Source: Sinomonas susongensis (lineage in GTDB: Bacteria > Actinomycetota > Actinomycetes > Actinomycetales > Micrococcaceae). From it: a stretch of 64,000 bases of DNA. The notes under the pieces are model-generated. The model was not told where the DNA came from. It saw only the letters and a list, made by a program, of their open reading frames with translations, and made no database searches. The stretch lies in contig NZ_SSNH01000008.1 of the NCBI RefSeq assembly GCF_005877005.1, positions 62,001 through 126,000 of the forward strand. The letters run 5' to 3'. Both the position numbers and the translations under genes were made by a program. The number at the start of each line of letters is the position of its first letter. The first letter of the stretch is position 1. Below are positions 1-8,054 of the stretch, piece after piece.

Positions 1-130
1 CCGCGAGCAGCTCCTCGAACGCCGCCGGGTCCTCCGGGTTCTCCGTCATCGCCGCGTTCGCCGCGAGAAGCTCGGGCGAGCGGGGCAGGGAACCGGCGTG
101 CGTCGTCTGAATGGAGTCCGTGTTGTGCAT
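1..130 (-). CDS. MetE-like cobalamin-independent methionine synthase family protein (3' part outside window)
   Basis: Only the first 43 codons lie in the window; the gene runs off the left edge. The visible N-terminus contains TTHAGSLPRSPELL, which matches the opening of single-domain, MetE C-terminal-like methyltransferases (UROD/MetE superfamily), where this segment precedes the first barrel strand. The substrate cannot be told from this fragment. The ATG is preceded on the minus strand by CAGACT and then exactly 6 nt (137-142 on the plus strand). No Shine-Dalgarno sequence is visible, so a leaderless transcript is likely. The family assignment rests on this one motif. Confidence 0.7.
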   Translation of the reverse strand, partial: MHNTDSIQTTHAGSLPRSPELLAANAAMTENPEDPAAFEELLA

Positions 131-229
131 GGGGCCAGTCTGGCCCATCACGCCGACGGAATTCGCGGGTTACGGCGGGTTAAGCCAACCGGGCCCCTGG
201 ATCCCGCCCCGTCCCCCCCACAGGGCGGA

Positions 230-583
230 CTAGTCGCGGTCCTCGTCCCCGAAACCCGTCTGCGTGTGGCCGCCGCTCTCCGACGGGATGCCGGCGGCCC
301 CCGCCGTGCCGAGTCCGATCCCGCTGCCGCGCCGGCGCCGCTCGCGATGCGGCGGCTCCTTTGCCTCCCCGTTCGGGTGGGGGCTGTGCAGGAGCATCGA
401 CTCCTGGTTGTGGCCGTAGCCCTCGTCCTGGTTGTAGCCCTCGGCCAGTCCGGGGTCGTCGCCGTAGACGGGGGTGTCCGTGTCGGCCGGCTCGGCCGGG
501 GCGACGGGCTGGCCCGACGGATTGGGCTGGCTCGACGGATCGTGCTGGCTCGGCTGGGTCTCGGTCGCTTCGCTCGGGTCCAT
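230..583 (-). CDS. Small hypothetical protein, disordered, Q/P/E-rich
   Basis: The 117-aa product has no recognisable domain. It is rich in Pro, Gln, Glu, Asp and Gly, with a basic RERRRRG patch near residue 80 and an acidic end (GDEDRD), so it is predicted to be largely disordered and cytosolic. Competing ORFs in other frames are Arg/Ser/Pro-rich and look like shadows. The ATG at 583 is preceded by TACGGT plus 6 nt, a leaderless start signature shared with many genes here. That signature supports a real gene more than the protein sequence does. Function unknown. Confidence 0.55.
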   Translation of the reverse strand: MDPSEATETQPSQHDPSSQPNPSGQPVAPAEPADTDTPVYGDDPGLAEGYNQDEGYGHNQESMLLHSPHPNGEAKEPPHRERRRRGSGIGLGTAGAAGIPSESGGHTQTGFGDEDRD

Positions 584-662
584 AGGGGAACCGTAGGCAT
601 ACGACGCCGGAGGGCGCCAGCTCAGTCCGCCCTCGGCTGAGAGGGACGCAGCCGGGCGAGTC

Positions 663-1868
663 TCACACGAAGGCGGACTTCCCGGTCACAGCCCGCCCCA
701 CGATGAGCGAATTGATCTCGTAGCTGCCCTCGTACGTGTAGAGCACCTCGGCGTCCCCGAACAGCTTTGCCATCTCGAAGTCGCTCGAGATCCCGTTCCC
801 GCCGAGCAACGACCGTCCGAGGGCCACCGAGGCCCGGGCGAGGCGCGTCGTCGTCCCCTTCGCCATCGCCGCCTGCACCATCTCGAGGCGTCCCGCCTGC
901 TGGAGCCGCGCGATCTCGAGCATGAGCGAAAGCGAGGCCTGGGCGTTCCCCAGGATCTCGGAGAGCTGCTGCTGCACGAGCTGGAACGAGGCCAGCTCGC
1001 GGCCGAACTGCAGCCGGTCGAGAGCATACGCGCGCGCGACGTCGAACGCCGCGAGCTGGATGCCCGCCGCCTGCCAGCCCACCCAGGCACGCGAGTCGCG
1101 GAGGAGCTCGTTCGTCCGCGCGAACCGGGTGGCCCCGGGCAGCCGGTTCGCCTCGGGCACGCGCACCTCGTCGAGCGTGATGTCGGCGTTCTGGATGAGC
1201 CGCAGGCCGATCTTGTGCGCAATCTTCCGGGCACTGAAGCCCGTGCGCTCGGTCTCGACGATGAACCCCTTGATCTCGTGGTCCTCCACGTCGCGCGCCC
1301 ACACGAGCGCGAAATCGGCGATCGTCCCACTGCCGATCCAGCGCTTGGCCCCGTTGAGGACCCACTCCCCGCCGTCGTGCCGTGCCGTTGTCGCGAGTCC
1401 GCCCGCGATGTCCGAGCCGTGCTCCGGCTCGGTGAGCGCGAAGGCGCCGAGCGCCGTGAAGCTCTCGAGGGGGCCGATCCAGCGCCGCTTCTGCTCTTCG
1501 GACCCGAGGGAGGCGATCATGCCGAGGATCAGCTCGTTGTGGATGCCGACGAGCGCCGAGAGCGAGACATCCGCCCGGGCCACTTCCGTGTACATGAGGC
1601 CCTTGAAGAGCGCGGACGTGCCGTCCGTCTGGAGCCGCGCGAGGCCAGCGTCCGCGAGCCCGGGAAGAAACTCGTGGGGGAACTCCTCGTTGTTCCAGTA
1701 CTCGATGCTCGCTGGCCTGATGACGTTCTGGAGATAGTCGCGCGCGGCGTGATAGCGGCGCCGGTCCTCCGGAGGGAGGAGGTCGACGACGTGGAGGACG
1801 TCGGCGTCCGGGAACGGCGGGGCGGGCGGGCGAGTGGCGGCTTCAAGCGGTGATGGAGTCTCGAGCAT
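663..1868 (-). CDS. Acyl-CoA dehydrogenase, glutaryl-CoA dehydrogenase-like
   Basis: The 401-aa flavoprotein oxidises an acyl-CoA at the alpha-beta bond and passes electrons to electron-transfer flavoprotein. Family features in order are an N-terminal helical domain, the FAD-contact segment FALTEPEHGSD, the WIGSGTIADFALVWAR beta domain, and a C-terminal helical domain ending in YEGSYEINSLIVGRAVTG. That ending closely resembles glutaryl-CoA dehydrogenases, whose catalytic Glu lies in this YEG motif. The open frame extends upstream to 2147, but the start chosen at 1868 has GGAGAGG 7 nt upstream and a normal N-terminus. The gene is divergent from an acyl-CoA ligase and MarR regulator, suggesting a small acyl-CoA catabolic module. 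The substrate is uncertain. Confidence 0.88.
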   Translation of the reverse strand: MLETPSPLEAATRPPAPPFPDADVLHVVDLLPPEDRRRYHAARDYLQNVIRPASIEYWNNEEFPHEFLPGLADAGLARLQTDGTSALFKGLMYTEVARADVSLSALVGIHNELILGMIASLGSEEQKRRWIGPLESFTALGAFALTEPEHGSDIAGGLATTARHDGGEWVLNGAKRWIGSGTIADFALVWARDVEDHEIKGFIVETERTGFSARKIAHKIGLRLIQNADITLDEVRVPEANRLPGATRFARTNELLRDSRAWVGWQAAGIQLAAFDVARAYALDRLQFGRELASFQLVQQQLSEILGNAQASLSLMLEIARLQQAGRLEMVQAAMAKGTTTRLARASVALGRSLLGGNGISSDFEMAKLFGDAEVLYTYEGSYEINSLIVGRAVTGKSAFV

Positions 1869-1937
1869 GGGTGGCCCTCTCCGTGATCGGCTCCGGCCCT
1901 CGTGAGGCAGGGAGCAGTCTTCCGAACCGTTGGACGT

Positions 1938-1971
1938 CCTAGTATATTTCAAGGTGACGTGCATCACTAGG
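1938..1971. promoter_or_regulatory. Palindromic operator candidate in the divergent acyl-CoA dehydrogenase/ligase promoter
   Basis: CCTAGT (1938-1943) and ACTAGG (1966-1971) form a perfect inverted repeat. Inside it lies a second one, GTGA-N6-TCAC (1954-1967). An AT-rich TAGTATATT run overlaps the left arm. The site sits between two divergent genes, the second of which is followed by a MarR gene, so it is a reasonable MarR operator. That link is inferred. Confidence 0.4.
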
Positions 1972-2012
1972 CCGGGCCCGACGACGAGCCCGAGCGGGGC
2001 GAGAGGCGCAGC

Positions 2013-3734
2013 ATGACAGTCACCGACGACTTCCGGACGGCGCGAGACCGGCTCCTGGCCCTGCGCGAAGACTACGCGCGGGCCCACGACGAGTTCCGAT
2101 GGCCACGGCTTTCTCAATTCAACTTCGCGTCCGACTGGTTCGACCACCTCGCCGTCGATCCCGAGCGCGGCACTGCGCCAGCCCTCGTGATCGTCGAGCA
2201 GGACGGCACGTCAACACGGAGGACCTTCGCCGAGCTCTCGGAAAGCTCGCGTCGAGTCGCCTCCTGGCTTCGCGAGCAGGGCGTGCGGCGCGGCGACCAC
2301 ATGATCATCATGCTCGGCAATCAGGTCGAGCTGTGGGAGCTCATTCTCGCGTGCATCCGGCTTGGCGTCGTCATGATCCCGACCACGACCCTCATGGGGC
2401 CGCGGGACCTTCGCGACCGGGTCGAGCGCGGGGCCGCCCGGTGGGCCGCCGTCGGCTCCGCCCACGTCGGCAAGTTCGACGACATCGAGGGCGACTGCAC
2501 GCTCATCCGGGTTGGCCCTGCGGCGGTGGACGGCGGGGGGCCCCGCGTCCTCGACTACAGCGGGGCGGCGCAGGGGAGCCCGGACTTCGTTCCGGACGGT
2601 CCGACGGGCGGGGACGAGACCCTCCTGCTGTACTTCACGTCCGGTACCACGTCGAAGCCGAAGCTCGTCGAGCACACGCACACCTCGTACCCCGTCGGCC
2701 ACCTCTCGACGATGTACTGGATCGGGCTCGAGCCCGGCGACGTGCATCTCAACGTCGCCTCGCCGGGCTGGGCGAAGCACGCGTGGTCGAACGTGTTCGC
2801 GCCGTGGATCGCCGAGGCCACGGTCTTCATCTACAACTACGAGCGCTTCGACGCGGAGGCTCTCCTCGACAGCATGGGCCGGCACGGGGTCACGAGCTTC
2901 TGCGCGCCGCCGACCGTGTGGCGCATGCTGATCCAGTCCGACCTCGCGCGGCTCGCCACCCCACCCCGGAAGGCCGTCTCTGCAGGGGAGCCGCTCAACG
3001 CCGAGGTCATCGAGCAGGTCGAGCGGGCGTGGGGCCTCACGATCCGCGACGGCTTCGGCCAGACCGAGACCACCGTCCAGGTCGCCAACACGCCTGGCCA
3101 GCCCGTCACCGCCGGCGCAATGGGACGCCCGCTGCCCGGCTACGACGTCGTCCTCGTCGACCCCGCGACAGGCGAGGAGGGCGACGACGGCGAGATCTGC
3201 CTCCGCCTCGATCCTCGGCCCGTGGGGCTTATGGCCGGGTACCACGGCGACCCCGAGCGGACCGCGGAGGCGTTCCGCGGCGGCTACTACCACACGGGCG
3301 ATATGGCACGGAGGGACGCCGACGGCGTCATCACCTACGTGGGTCGCGGCGACGACGTCTTCAAGTCCTCGGACTACCGCCTCTCGCCGTTCGAGCTCGA
3401 GAGCGTGCTCATCGAGCATCCCGCCGTGGCGGAGGCCGCCGTCGTGCCGTCGCCGGACCCCGTCCGGCTCTCGGTGCCGAAGGCCTTCGTGGTGCTCGCA
3501 CCGGGGTATGCGGCCGCGCCGGAGCTCGCGGAGGAGATCCTGCGGTACTGCCGCGAACACCTCGCGCCGTTCAAGCGGATCCGCCGGATCGAGTTCCGCG
3601 AGCTGCCCAAGACCATCTCGGGGAAGATCCGCCGTGTCGAGCTCCGCCACAGCGAGGAGGCGCGGCACTCCGACGGCTCGGGTGCCACCGGTGTCGAGTA
3701 CTCCGAGGCCGACTTCCCCAGCCTGAAGGAGTGA
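2013..3734 (+). CDS. AMP-binding acyl-CoA synthetase (acetyl/medium-chain type)
   Basis: The 573-aa ANL-superfamily ligase activates a carboxylic acid to acyl-AMP and then acyl-CoA. All core motifs are present: phosphate loop YFTSGTTSKPK, GFGQTET, YYHTGDMARRDADG, hinge GRGDDVFKSSDYR, and the C-terminal catalytic lysine in LPKTISGKIRR. The N-terminal FNFASDWFD stretch resembles medium-chain and aryl-CoA ligases rather than Acs. The ATG follows GAGAGG at 7-8 nt. The stop codon overlaps the GTG of the following MarR gene (GTGA), so the pair is translationally coupled. Acid specificity cannot be read from the sequence; the neighbouring acyl-CoA dehydrogenase suggests the product is then beta-oxidised. 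Confidence 0.88.
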   Translation: MTVTDDFRTARDRLLALREDYARAHDEFRWPRLSQFNFASDWFDHLAVDPERGTAPALVIVEQDGTSTRRTFAELSESSRRVASWLREQGVRRGDHMIIMLGNQVELWELILACIRLGVVMIPTTTLMGPRDLRDRVERGAARWAAVGSAHVGKFDDIEGDCTLIRVGPAAVDGGGPRVLDYSGAAQGSPDFVPDGPTGGDETLLLYFTSGTTSKPKLVEHTHTSYPVGHLSTMYWIGLEPGDVHLNVASPGWAKHAWSNVFAPWIAEATVFIYNYERFDAEALLDSMGRHGVTSFCAPPTVWRMLIQSDLARLATPPRKAVSAGEPLNAEVIEQVERAWGLTIRDGFGQTETTVQVANTPGQPVTAGAMGRPLPGYDVVLVDPATGEEGDDGEICLRLDPRPVGLMAGYHGDPERTAEAFRGGYYHTGDMARRDADGVITYVGRGDDVFKSSDYRLSPFELESVLIEHPAVAEAAVVPSPDPVRLSVPKAFVVLAPGYAAAPELAEEILRYCREHLAPFKRIRRIEFRELPKTISGKIRRVELRHSEEARHSDGSGATGVEYSEADFPSLKE

Positions 3735-4249
3735 CGGTGGGCGCCCCGCTCCCGCGCGATCCCATCGCCGACGCACAGCGCAATTGGGAGCGCCGCGGAT
3801 GGGGCGAGGTCGCCGCGCCCATGGCCGCGATCACGGCCATCATGCGGACCCAGCAGATCCTGCTCGGCCGCATCGAAGAGGTGCTGAAGCCGTTCGGCCT
3901 CACGTTCGCCCGCTACGAGCTGCTCGCGCTCCTGAGCTTCGCGCGCGGAGGCGAGCTTCCGATGAGCCGGGCCAGCGCCCTCCTGCAGGTGCACCCGACT
4001 TCGGTGACCAACGCCGTCGACCGCCTCCAGGGTGCCCGGCTCGTCCAGCGCTCGCGGCACCCGACGGATGGGCGCACCACGCTCGTCCGGCTCACCACCG
4101 AAGGCCGCTCCCTCGTCCAGAAGGCGACGGCGGCACTCAACTCGGAGGTCTTCGCGCAGTCGGGCTTCACGGACGACGACGTCGAGCAGCTCATCCGGGT
4201 CCTGCGCGGCTTCCGGCGGCGGGCGGGAGACTTCGCCGACCCCACCTGA
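3731..4249 (+). CDS. MarR family transcriptional regulator
   Basis: The 172-aa winged-helix regulator shows LTFARYELLALLSF, the recognition region MSRASALLQVHPTSVTNAVDRLQ, and the wing RHPTDGRTTLVRLTTEGR, all typical of MarR. It presumably dimerises and represses until an acid or CoA ester binds. GTG at 3731 overlaps the ligase stop as GTGA; a second in-frame GTG lies at 3737. Co-transcription with the ligase and the palindrome at 1938-1971 suggest control of the divergent ligase and dehydrogenase promoters. A TTTCGGGTAC repeat begins 19 nt after the stop. Confidence 0.85.
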   Translation: MTVGAPLPRDPIADAQRNWERRGWGEVAAPMAAITAIMRTQQILLGRIEEVLKPFGLTFARYELLALLSFARGGELPMSRASALLQVHPTSVTNAVDRLQGARLVQRSRHPTDGRTTLVRLTTEGRSLVQKATAALNSEVFAQSGFTDDDVEQLIRVLRGFRRRAGDFADPT

Positions 4250-4268
4250 CGCGCCCGCGCCCCCAATC

Positions 4269-4341
4269 CGTTTCGGGTACAGCTAATCCCTCCCTGCGTC
4301 GTTTCGGGTACGGCTATGCCGGTCTGGGGTTGTTCGGGTAG
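4269..4341 (+). repeat. CGTTTCGGGTAC-type 3' repeat, locus A
   Basis: Two copies of CGTTTCGGGTAC (4269 and 4300), followed by a decayed TTCGGGTAG (4333-4341), start 19 nt after the MarR stop in the gene's orientation. The first copy continues as AGCTAATCCC, close to the AGATAATCCCC found after grpE. The same core occurs at 4499-4510 (reverse), 18544-18647 and 38297-38376. Confidence 0.75.
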
Positions 4342-4396
4342 GGCTACGGGGCGCCCACCAGAATCATCATTTTGTGCTGACTCTGTCGAGGTGGGG

Positions 4397-4510
4397 GTTG
4401 GTGTACCCGAGTTGGTTGGGGGTGGGGGGTTGGTGTACCCGAGTTGGTTGGGGGTGGGGGGTTGGTGTACCCGAGTTGGTTGGGGGTGGGGGGTTGGTGT
4501 ACCCGAAACG
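4397..4510 (-). repeat. Tandem 32-bp repeats ending in the CGTTTCGGGTAC core, locus B
   Basis: Three full 32-bp units, each starting GTTGGTGTACCCGAGTTGG and ending in a G-run, occupy 4397-4492. A partial fourth unit (4493-4510) reads GTTGGTGTACCCGAAACG. On the minus strand that partial unit is CGTTTCGGGTACACCAAC, starting 17 nt after the mmsB stop. The units are near identical without unique spacers, so this is not a CRISPR array. The rest of the 278-bp convergent gap 4250-4527 holds locus A and no gene. Confidence 0.8.
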
Positions 4511-4527
4511 TCGTGGAGGAGGGTTCG

Positions 4528-5457
4528 CTAGTCCTGTGACGAGCGGTCCCGGATATCGGTGATGATGCCCGAGAAGTCCCGCCGCGCGCCGTCGCCCGCA
4601 GCAAATTCGTCGTAGATCCTCGAGGCGAGCGGGCCCATCTGCGCGGCGACCCCAGTCTGTTCGATGGCCTGCAGTGCGAGCCGGAGGTCCTTGGCCATGA
4701 GCGTGCCGGCGAAGCCCGGCTGGTAGTCCCGGTTCGCAGGGCTCGTGGGCACAGGACCGGGGACCGGGCAGTTCGTCGTGAGGGCCCAGCACTGTCCCGA
4801 GGCATGGGCGGCGACGTCGAACAGCGCCTCATGGGTGAGGCCGAGCTTCTCTCCAAGCACGAACGCCTCGGACACCGCGATCATGGAGACGCCCAGGATC
4901 ATGTTGTTGCAGACCTTCGCCGCCTGGCCGAGGCCGTGCCCGCCGCAAGGCACAATCCGCTTGCCCATGAAGCCCAGAAGCGGCTCGACCTCGGCGAAGT
5001 CCTGGTCCTCGCCTCCGACCATGAACGTGAGAGTCGCGGCCTCGGCCCCGACGACGCCGCCCGAGACGGGCGCGTCGACGAACCGGTGCCCCGCGCGGAC
5101 CGCGGTCTCCGCGGCCTCACGGGCCTCGGCGACGTTGATCGTCGAGCAGTCGAGGAACAGCGTCCCCGGAGTTGCGTTCGCCAGCAGGCCGGGGTTTCCC
5201 TCACCGCCGCGGTAGACGTCCAGGACCTGTTGGCCGGTCTGCAGCATCGTGAGGACGACGGCGGCGCCCTCCGCCGCTTCGGCCGCGGACCCCGCGACCT
5301 CGACCCCCAGGGCGCGGGCAGCTTCGGCGGCCGCAGGGAACGGGTCGAAGCCGATCACCTTCTTCCCGGCCTTGACGAGGTTGGCCGCCATCGGGGCGCC
5401 CATGTGGCCGAGGCCGAGGAAGGCGATCCGCCCGCTCGCGACTCCGTTCTCGCTCAT
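4528..5457 (-). CDS. mmsB: 3-hydroxyisobutyrate dehydrogenase
   Basis: The 309-aa NAD(P)-dependent beta-hydroxyacid dehydrogenase oxidises 3-hydroxyisobutyrate to methylmalonate semialdehyde in valine degradation. The N-terminal Rossmann motif is GLGHMGAPMAANLVKAG. The substrate signature DAPVSGG follows near residue 130. The catalytic-lysine segment GLGQAAKVCNNMILG follows near residue 175. Length is typical. The ATG lies 1 nt after the mmsA stop on the same strand, so the two form an operon with consecutive pathway steps. The paralogue at 53093-54025 is tartronate-semialdehyde reductase by context; linkage to mmsA separates the two. Confidence 0.9.
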   Translation of the reverse strand: MSENGVASGRIAFLGLGHMGAPMAANLVKAGKKVIGFDPFPAAAEAARALGVEVAGSAAEAAEGAAVVLTMLQTGQQVLDVYRGGEGNPGLLANATPGTLFLDCSTINVAEAREAAETAVRAGHRFVDAPVSGGVVGAEAATLTFMVGGEDQDFAEVEPLLGFMGKRIVPCGGHGLGQAAKVCNNMILGVSMIAVSEAFVLGEKLGLTHEALFDVAAHASGQCWALTTNCPVPGPVPTSPANRDYQPGFAGTLMAKDLRLALQAIEQTGVAAQMGPLASRIYDEFAAGDGARRDFSGIITDIRDRSSQD

Positions 5458-5458
5458 G

Positions 5459-6979
5459 TCAGCTTCCTTCCGGCATCACGAAGTGGGCGCCCTGGCGGAT
5501 CCCGGAGGGCCAGCGGCTCGTCACGGTCTTGGTCTTCGTGTAGAAGCGGAAGGCGTCGGGCCCGTGCTGGTTGAGGTCCCCGAAGCCGGAGGCCTTCCAG
5601 CCGCCGAACGTGTAGTAGGCGATCGGCACAGGGATCGGAACGTTGACCCCGACCATCCCCACTTCGACGCGGCTCGCGAAGTCCCGGGCGGAGTCGCCGT
5701 CGCGCGTGAAGATGGCGACGCCGTTGCCGTACGGGTTCTCGCTGCAGAGCCGGAGGGCGTCCTCGTAGTCCTCGGCGCGGACGACGCTCAGCACGGGCCC
5801 GAAGATCTCGTCGCGGTAGATGCTCATTTCCGGCGTGACCCGGTCGAAGAGGGTTGCGCCGACCCAGAAGCCGTCTTCGAAGCCGTCCACCGCCGCGCCG
5901 CGGCCGTCGGCCACGAGGGTTGCGCCCTCCTCGACGCCCGCCGCGATGTAGTCCTCGATCCGCTCCTTGGCCGCGGGCGTCACGACAGGCCCGAAGTCGG
6001 AGCCCTTGTCGAGGCTCGGGCCCACGGTCAGGCCTTGGATGCGGCTTTCGAGTGCCGCGATGAGACGGTCGCCCGTCTCCTCTCCGACGGGCACCGCGAC
6101 AGAGATCGCCATGCAGCGCTCGCCGGCGGAGCCATACGCGGCACCGATGAGGGCGTCCGCGGCCATGTCGAGGTCCGCGTCCGGCATGATCACCATGTGG
6201 TTCTTGGCGCCGCCGAAGCACTGGGCCCGCTTGCCGTGCGCGGCGGCGGTCGCGTAGATGTACTGGGCGATCGGCGTGGAGCCCACGAAGCCGATGGCTT
6301 TGACGCGCGGGTCCTCGAGGAGCGTGTCCACGGCCTCTTTGTCGCCGTTCACCACGTTGAAGACGCCGTCGGGCAGCCCGGCCTCGGTGAAGAGCTCCGC
6401 GAGCCGCAGGGGCACCGAAGGGTCCCGTTCCGAGGGCTTGAGGATGAAGGCGTTGCCTGCGGCGAGCGCCGGGCCGCACTGCCACAGCGGAATCATCGCG
6501 GGGAAGTTGAACGGCGCGATGCCGGCGACGACGCCGAGGGGCTGGCGGAGCGAGTGGACGTCGAGGCCTTGGCCCACGCTGTCGGAGAACTCTCCCTTGA
6601 GGAGGTGCGGCGCGCCGGCCGAGAACTCGACGACCTCGATGCCGCGTTGGACGTCGCTCCGGGCATCGGCGAGGGTCTTGCCGTGCTCGCGTGAGAGCAG
6701 CTCGGCGAGCTCGTCGAGGTTGGCGTTGACGAGGTCGACGAACCTGAGGAGGATCCTGCCTCGCCGCTGCGGATTGAGCGCGGCCCATTCGGCCTGGCCC
6801 TTCTCGGCGCTCGCGATGGCGCCCCGGACCTCGTCCGCACTGGCCAGGGGGACCCTGCCCTGCACCCTGCCTCTGCACGGGTCGAAGATGTCCCCGAAGC
6901 GTCCTGAGGTGCCCTCGACTCGCTGCCCACCGACGTAGTGGGAAAGGTCGTAGACCGTGTTGGAGGACTCTTGCACCAT
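5459..6979 (-). CDS. mmsA: Methylmalonate-semialdehyde dehydrogenase (CoA-acylating)
   Basis: The 506-aa aldehyde dehydrogenase converts methylmalonate semialdehyde plus CoA and NAD to propionyl-CoA. Diagnostic features are FNFPAMIPLWQCGPAL in the NAD-binding half, FVGSTPIAQYIY, and the nucleophile segment GSAGERCMAIS. The family's Cys-Met pair in this segment distinguishes MmsA from ordinary aldehyde dehydrogenases. Length fits the family. The ATG at 6979 has GGAGCG upstream, and the gene is followed directly by mmsB. Upstream (6980-7120) lies an untranscribed gap shared with the converging end of pabC; no clear operator was seen there. Confidence 0.92.
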   Translation of the reverse strand: MVQESSNTVYDLSHYVGGQRVEGTSGRFGDIFDPCRGRVQGRVPLASADEVRGAIASAEKGQAEWAALNPQRRGRILLRFVDLVNANLDELAELLSREHGKTLADARSDVQRGIEVVEFSAGAPHLLKGEFSDSVGQGLDVHSLRQPLGVVAGIAPFNFPAMIPLWQCGPALAAGNAFILKPSERDPSVPLRLAELFTEAGLPDGVFNVVNGDKEAVDTLLEDPRVKAIGFVGSTPIAQYIYATAAAHGKRAQCFGGAKNHMVIMPDADLDMAADALIGAAYGSAGERCMAISVAVPVGEETGDRLIAALESRIQGLTVGPSLDKGSDFGPVVTPAAKERIEDYIAAGVEEGATLVADGRGAAVDGFEDGFWVGATLFDRVTPEMSIYRDEIFGPVLSVVRAEDYEDALRLCSENPYGNGVAIFTRDGDSARDFASRVEVGMVGVNVPIPVPIAYYTFGGWKASGFGDLNQHGPDAFRFYTKTKTVTSRWPSGIRQGAHFVMPEGS

Positions 6980-7120
6980 GACGGAACGCTCCTTTGCATC
7001 CGGTCCGGATTGTGATCCACGTCTCTTCGGGATCTAGGTTCGAAGATACTCGGACTTCCAACTAAGTTCCAGAGGCAGGGGGCGGGCCCGGGCGGGGGCC
7101 CGTCGGAGAGAGCGGACCGA

Positions 7121-8032
7121 CTACGCGATGGCGTCGAAGAGCCCCGCGAGTTCCTCGGTCAGGGCCTTGACGAGCGCAGGCTCGCCGATGGCCTTGCCGT
7201 CGAGGTGGTTCACCGGCGTGAGGAGCCGCACCGAGGAGATGAGCCAGAGGGCGTCGGCGTCGAACAGGTCCTCAGGCTCGAGCGGGCCGTAGCCGAGCTC
7301 CCACCCCGCCTCCTTCGCGGCGGCGAAGAGCGCCCCCTGCGAGGTGCCCGGGAGGATCCCGGAATCGAGCTGGGGGGTGACGAGCCTCTTGGCGGTGATG
7401 CGGCCGCCGTCGTCCGTTTCCGCGTGGGCGACCAGAACCGTCGAGGTGGGGCCCTCGAGCACCCGGCCGTCGGAGGAGGTGAAGATGACGTCGTCGGCGC
7501 CCTGGGCGTGCGCGTAGCGGAGCGCGGCCATGTTGACGGCGTAGCTGAGCGTCTTCGCGCCGAGCAGGAGCCAGGGCGCCCTTTCGGCAAGGTCGGAATC
7601 GTAGCCGCGGTCGAGGAGGATGGCGTCGACGCCCTCCTCGCGCTGCCGCCTCGCGGACTGCGCTGGGGCGAAGGCCGCAACCCAGCACGTCGGCACATGC
7701 TCGCCCTCCACGCCGCGCGTGGCCACGAGCCGCACGACGACCTCGTCGAGCACCCCCACCGTCCGCTGGTACTCCGCCAGCGCGGTAGCGATCGCGCGCT
7801 CCCAGGCCTCGTGCCCGGGGATCGCGAGCTCGAGCATGCGCGCGCTCGAGCCGAGCCGCGAGAGGTGCGCAGGGAGCTTGCGGACGTGGCCGTCGAGCAC
7901 GAGGAGCGTCTCGAAGATGCCGTCGCCGCGGGTCACCCCAAGATCGGTCGCAGAGAGCGTGGGCCTTCCGGCGTCCTCGACACGACCGTCGGGGTGGGTG
8001 GGGTCGAGGAAGACGAGCACGGTCTGAGTCAT
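7121..8032 (-). CDS. pabC: Aminodeoxychorismate lyase / class IV aminotransferase
   Basis: The 303-aa PLP enzyme of fold type IV probably cleaves 4-amino-4-deoxychorismate to p-aminobenzoate and pyruvate for folate synthesis. GVTRGDGIFETLLV near residue 33 and the Schiff-base lysine in LLGAKTLSYAVNMAALRYA near residue 165 are characteristic. VLEGPTSTVLV and a PQLDSGILPGTS loop follow. A branched-chain or D-amino-acid aminotransferase is possible by sequence alone, but the kinase-PabB fusion 1.5 kb away favours PabC. The ATG is preceded by TAAGCT plus 6 nt, indicating a leaderless message. Its -10 element overlaps that of the divergent cls gene. Confidence 0.8.
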   Translation of the reverse strand: MTQTVLVFLDPTHPDGRVEDAGRPTLSATDLGVTRGDGIFETLLVLDGHVRKLPAHLSRLGSSARMLELAIPGHEAWERAIATALAEYQRTVGVLDEVVVRLVATRGVEGEHVPTCWVAAFAPAQSARRQREEGVDAILLDRGYDSDLAERAPWLLLGAKTLSYAVNMAALRYAHAQGADDVIFTSSDGRVLEGPTSTVLVAHAETDDGGRITAKRLVTPQLDSGILPGTSQGALFAAAKEAGWELGYGPLEPEDLFDADALWLISSVRLLTPVNHLDGKAIGEPALVKALTEELAGLFDAIA

Positions 8033-8038
8033 GGGGAC

Positions 8039-8048
8039 AGCTTAGGCT
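8039..8048. promoter_or_regulatory. Overlapping divergent -10 elements of pabC and cls
   Basis: The 10-bp sequence AGCTTAGGCT contains TAAGCT on the minus strand (8044-8039) and TAGGCT on the plus strand (8043-8048), sharing the central TA. Each hexamer is followed by exactly 6 nt and an ATG (8032 minus, 8055 plus). Both messages are therefore expected to start at or next to the A of their ATG. Confidence 0.6.
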
Positions 8049-8054
8049 GTGCCC

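Noticed and set aside
4397-4510. CRISPR array
   Set aside because: The 32-bp units are contiguous and lack unique spacers, with no cas genes. The same holds for 38290-38376.
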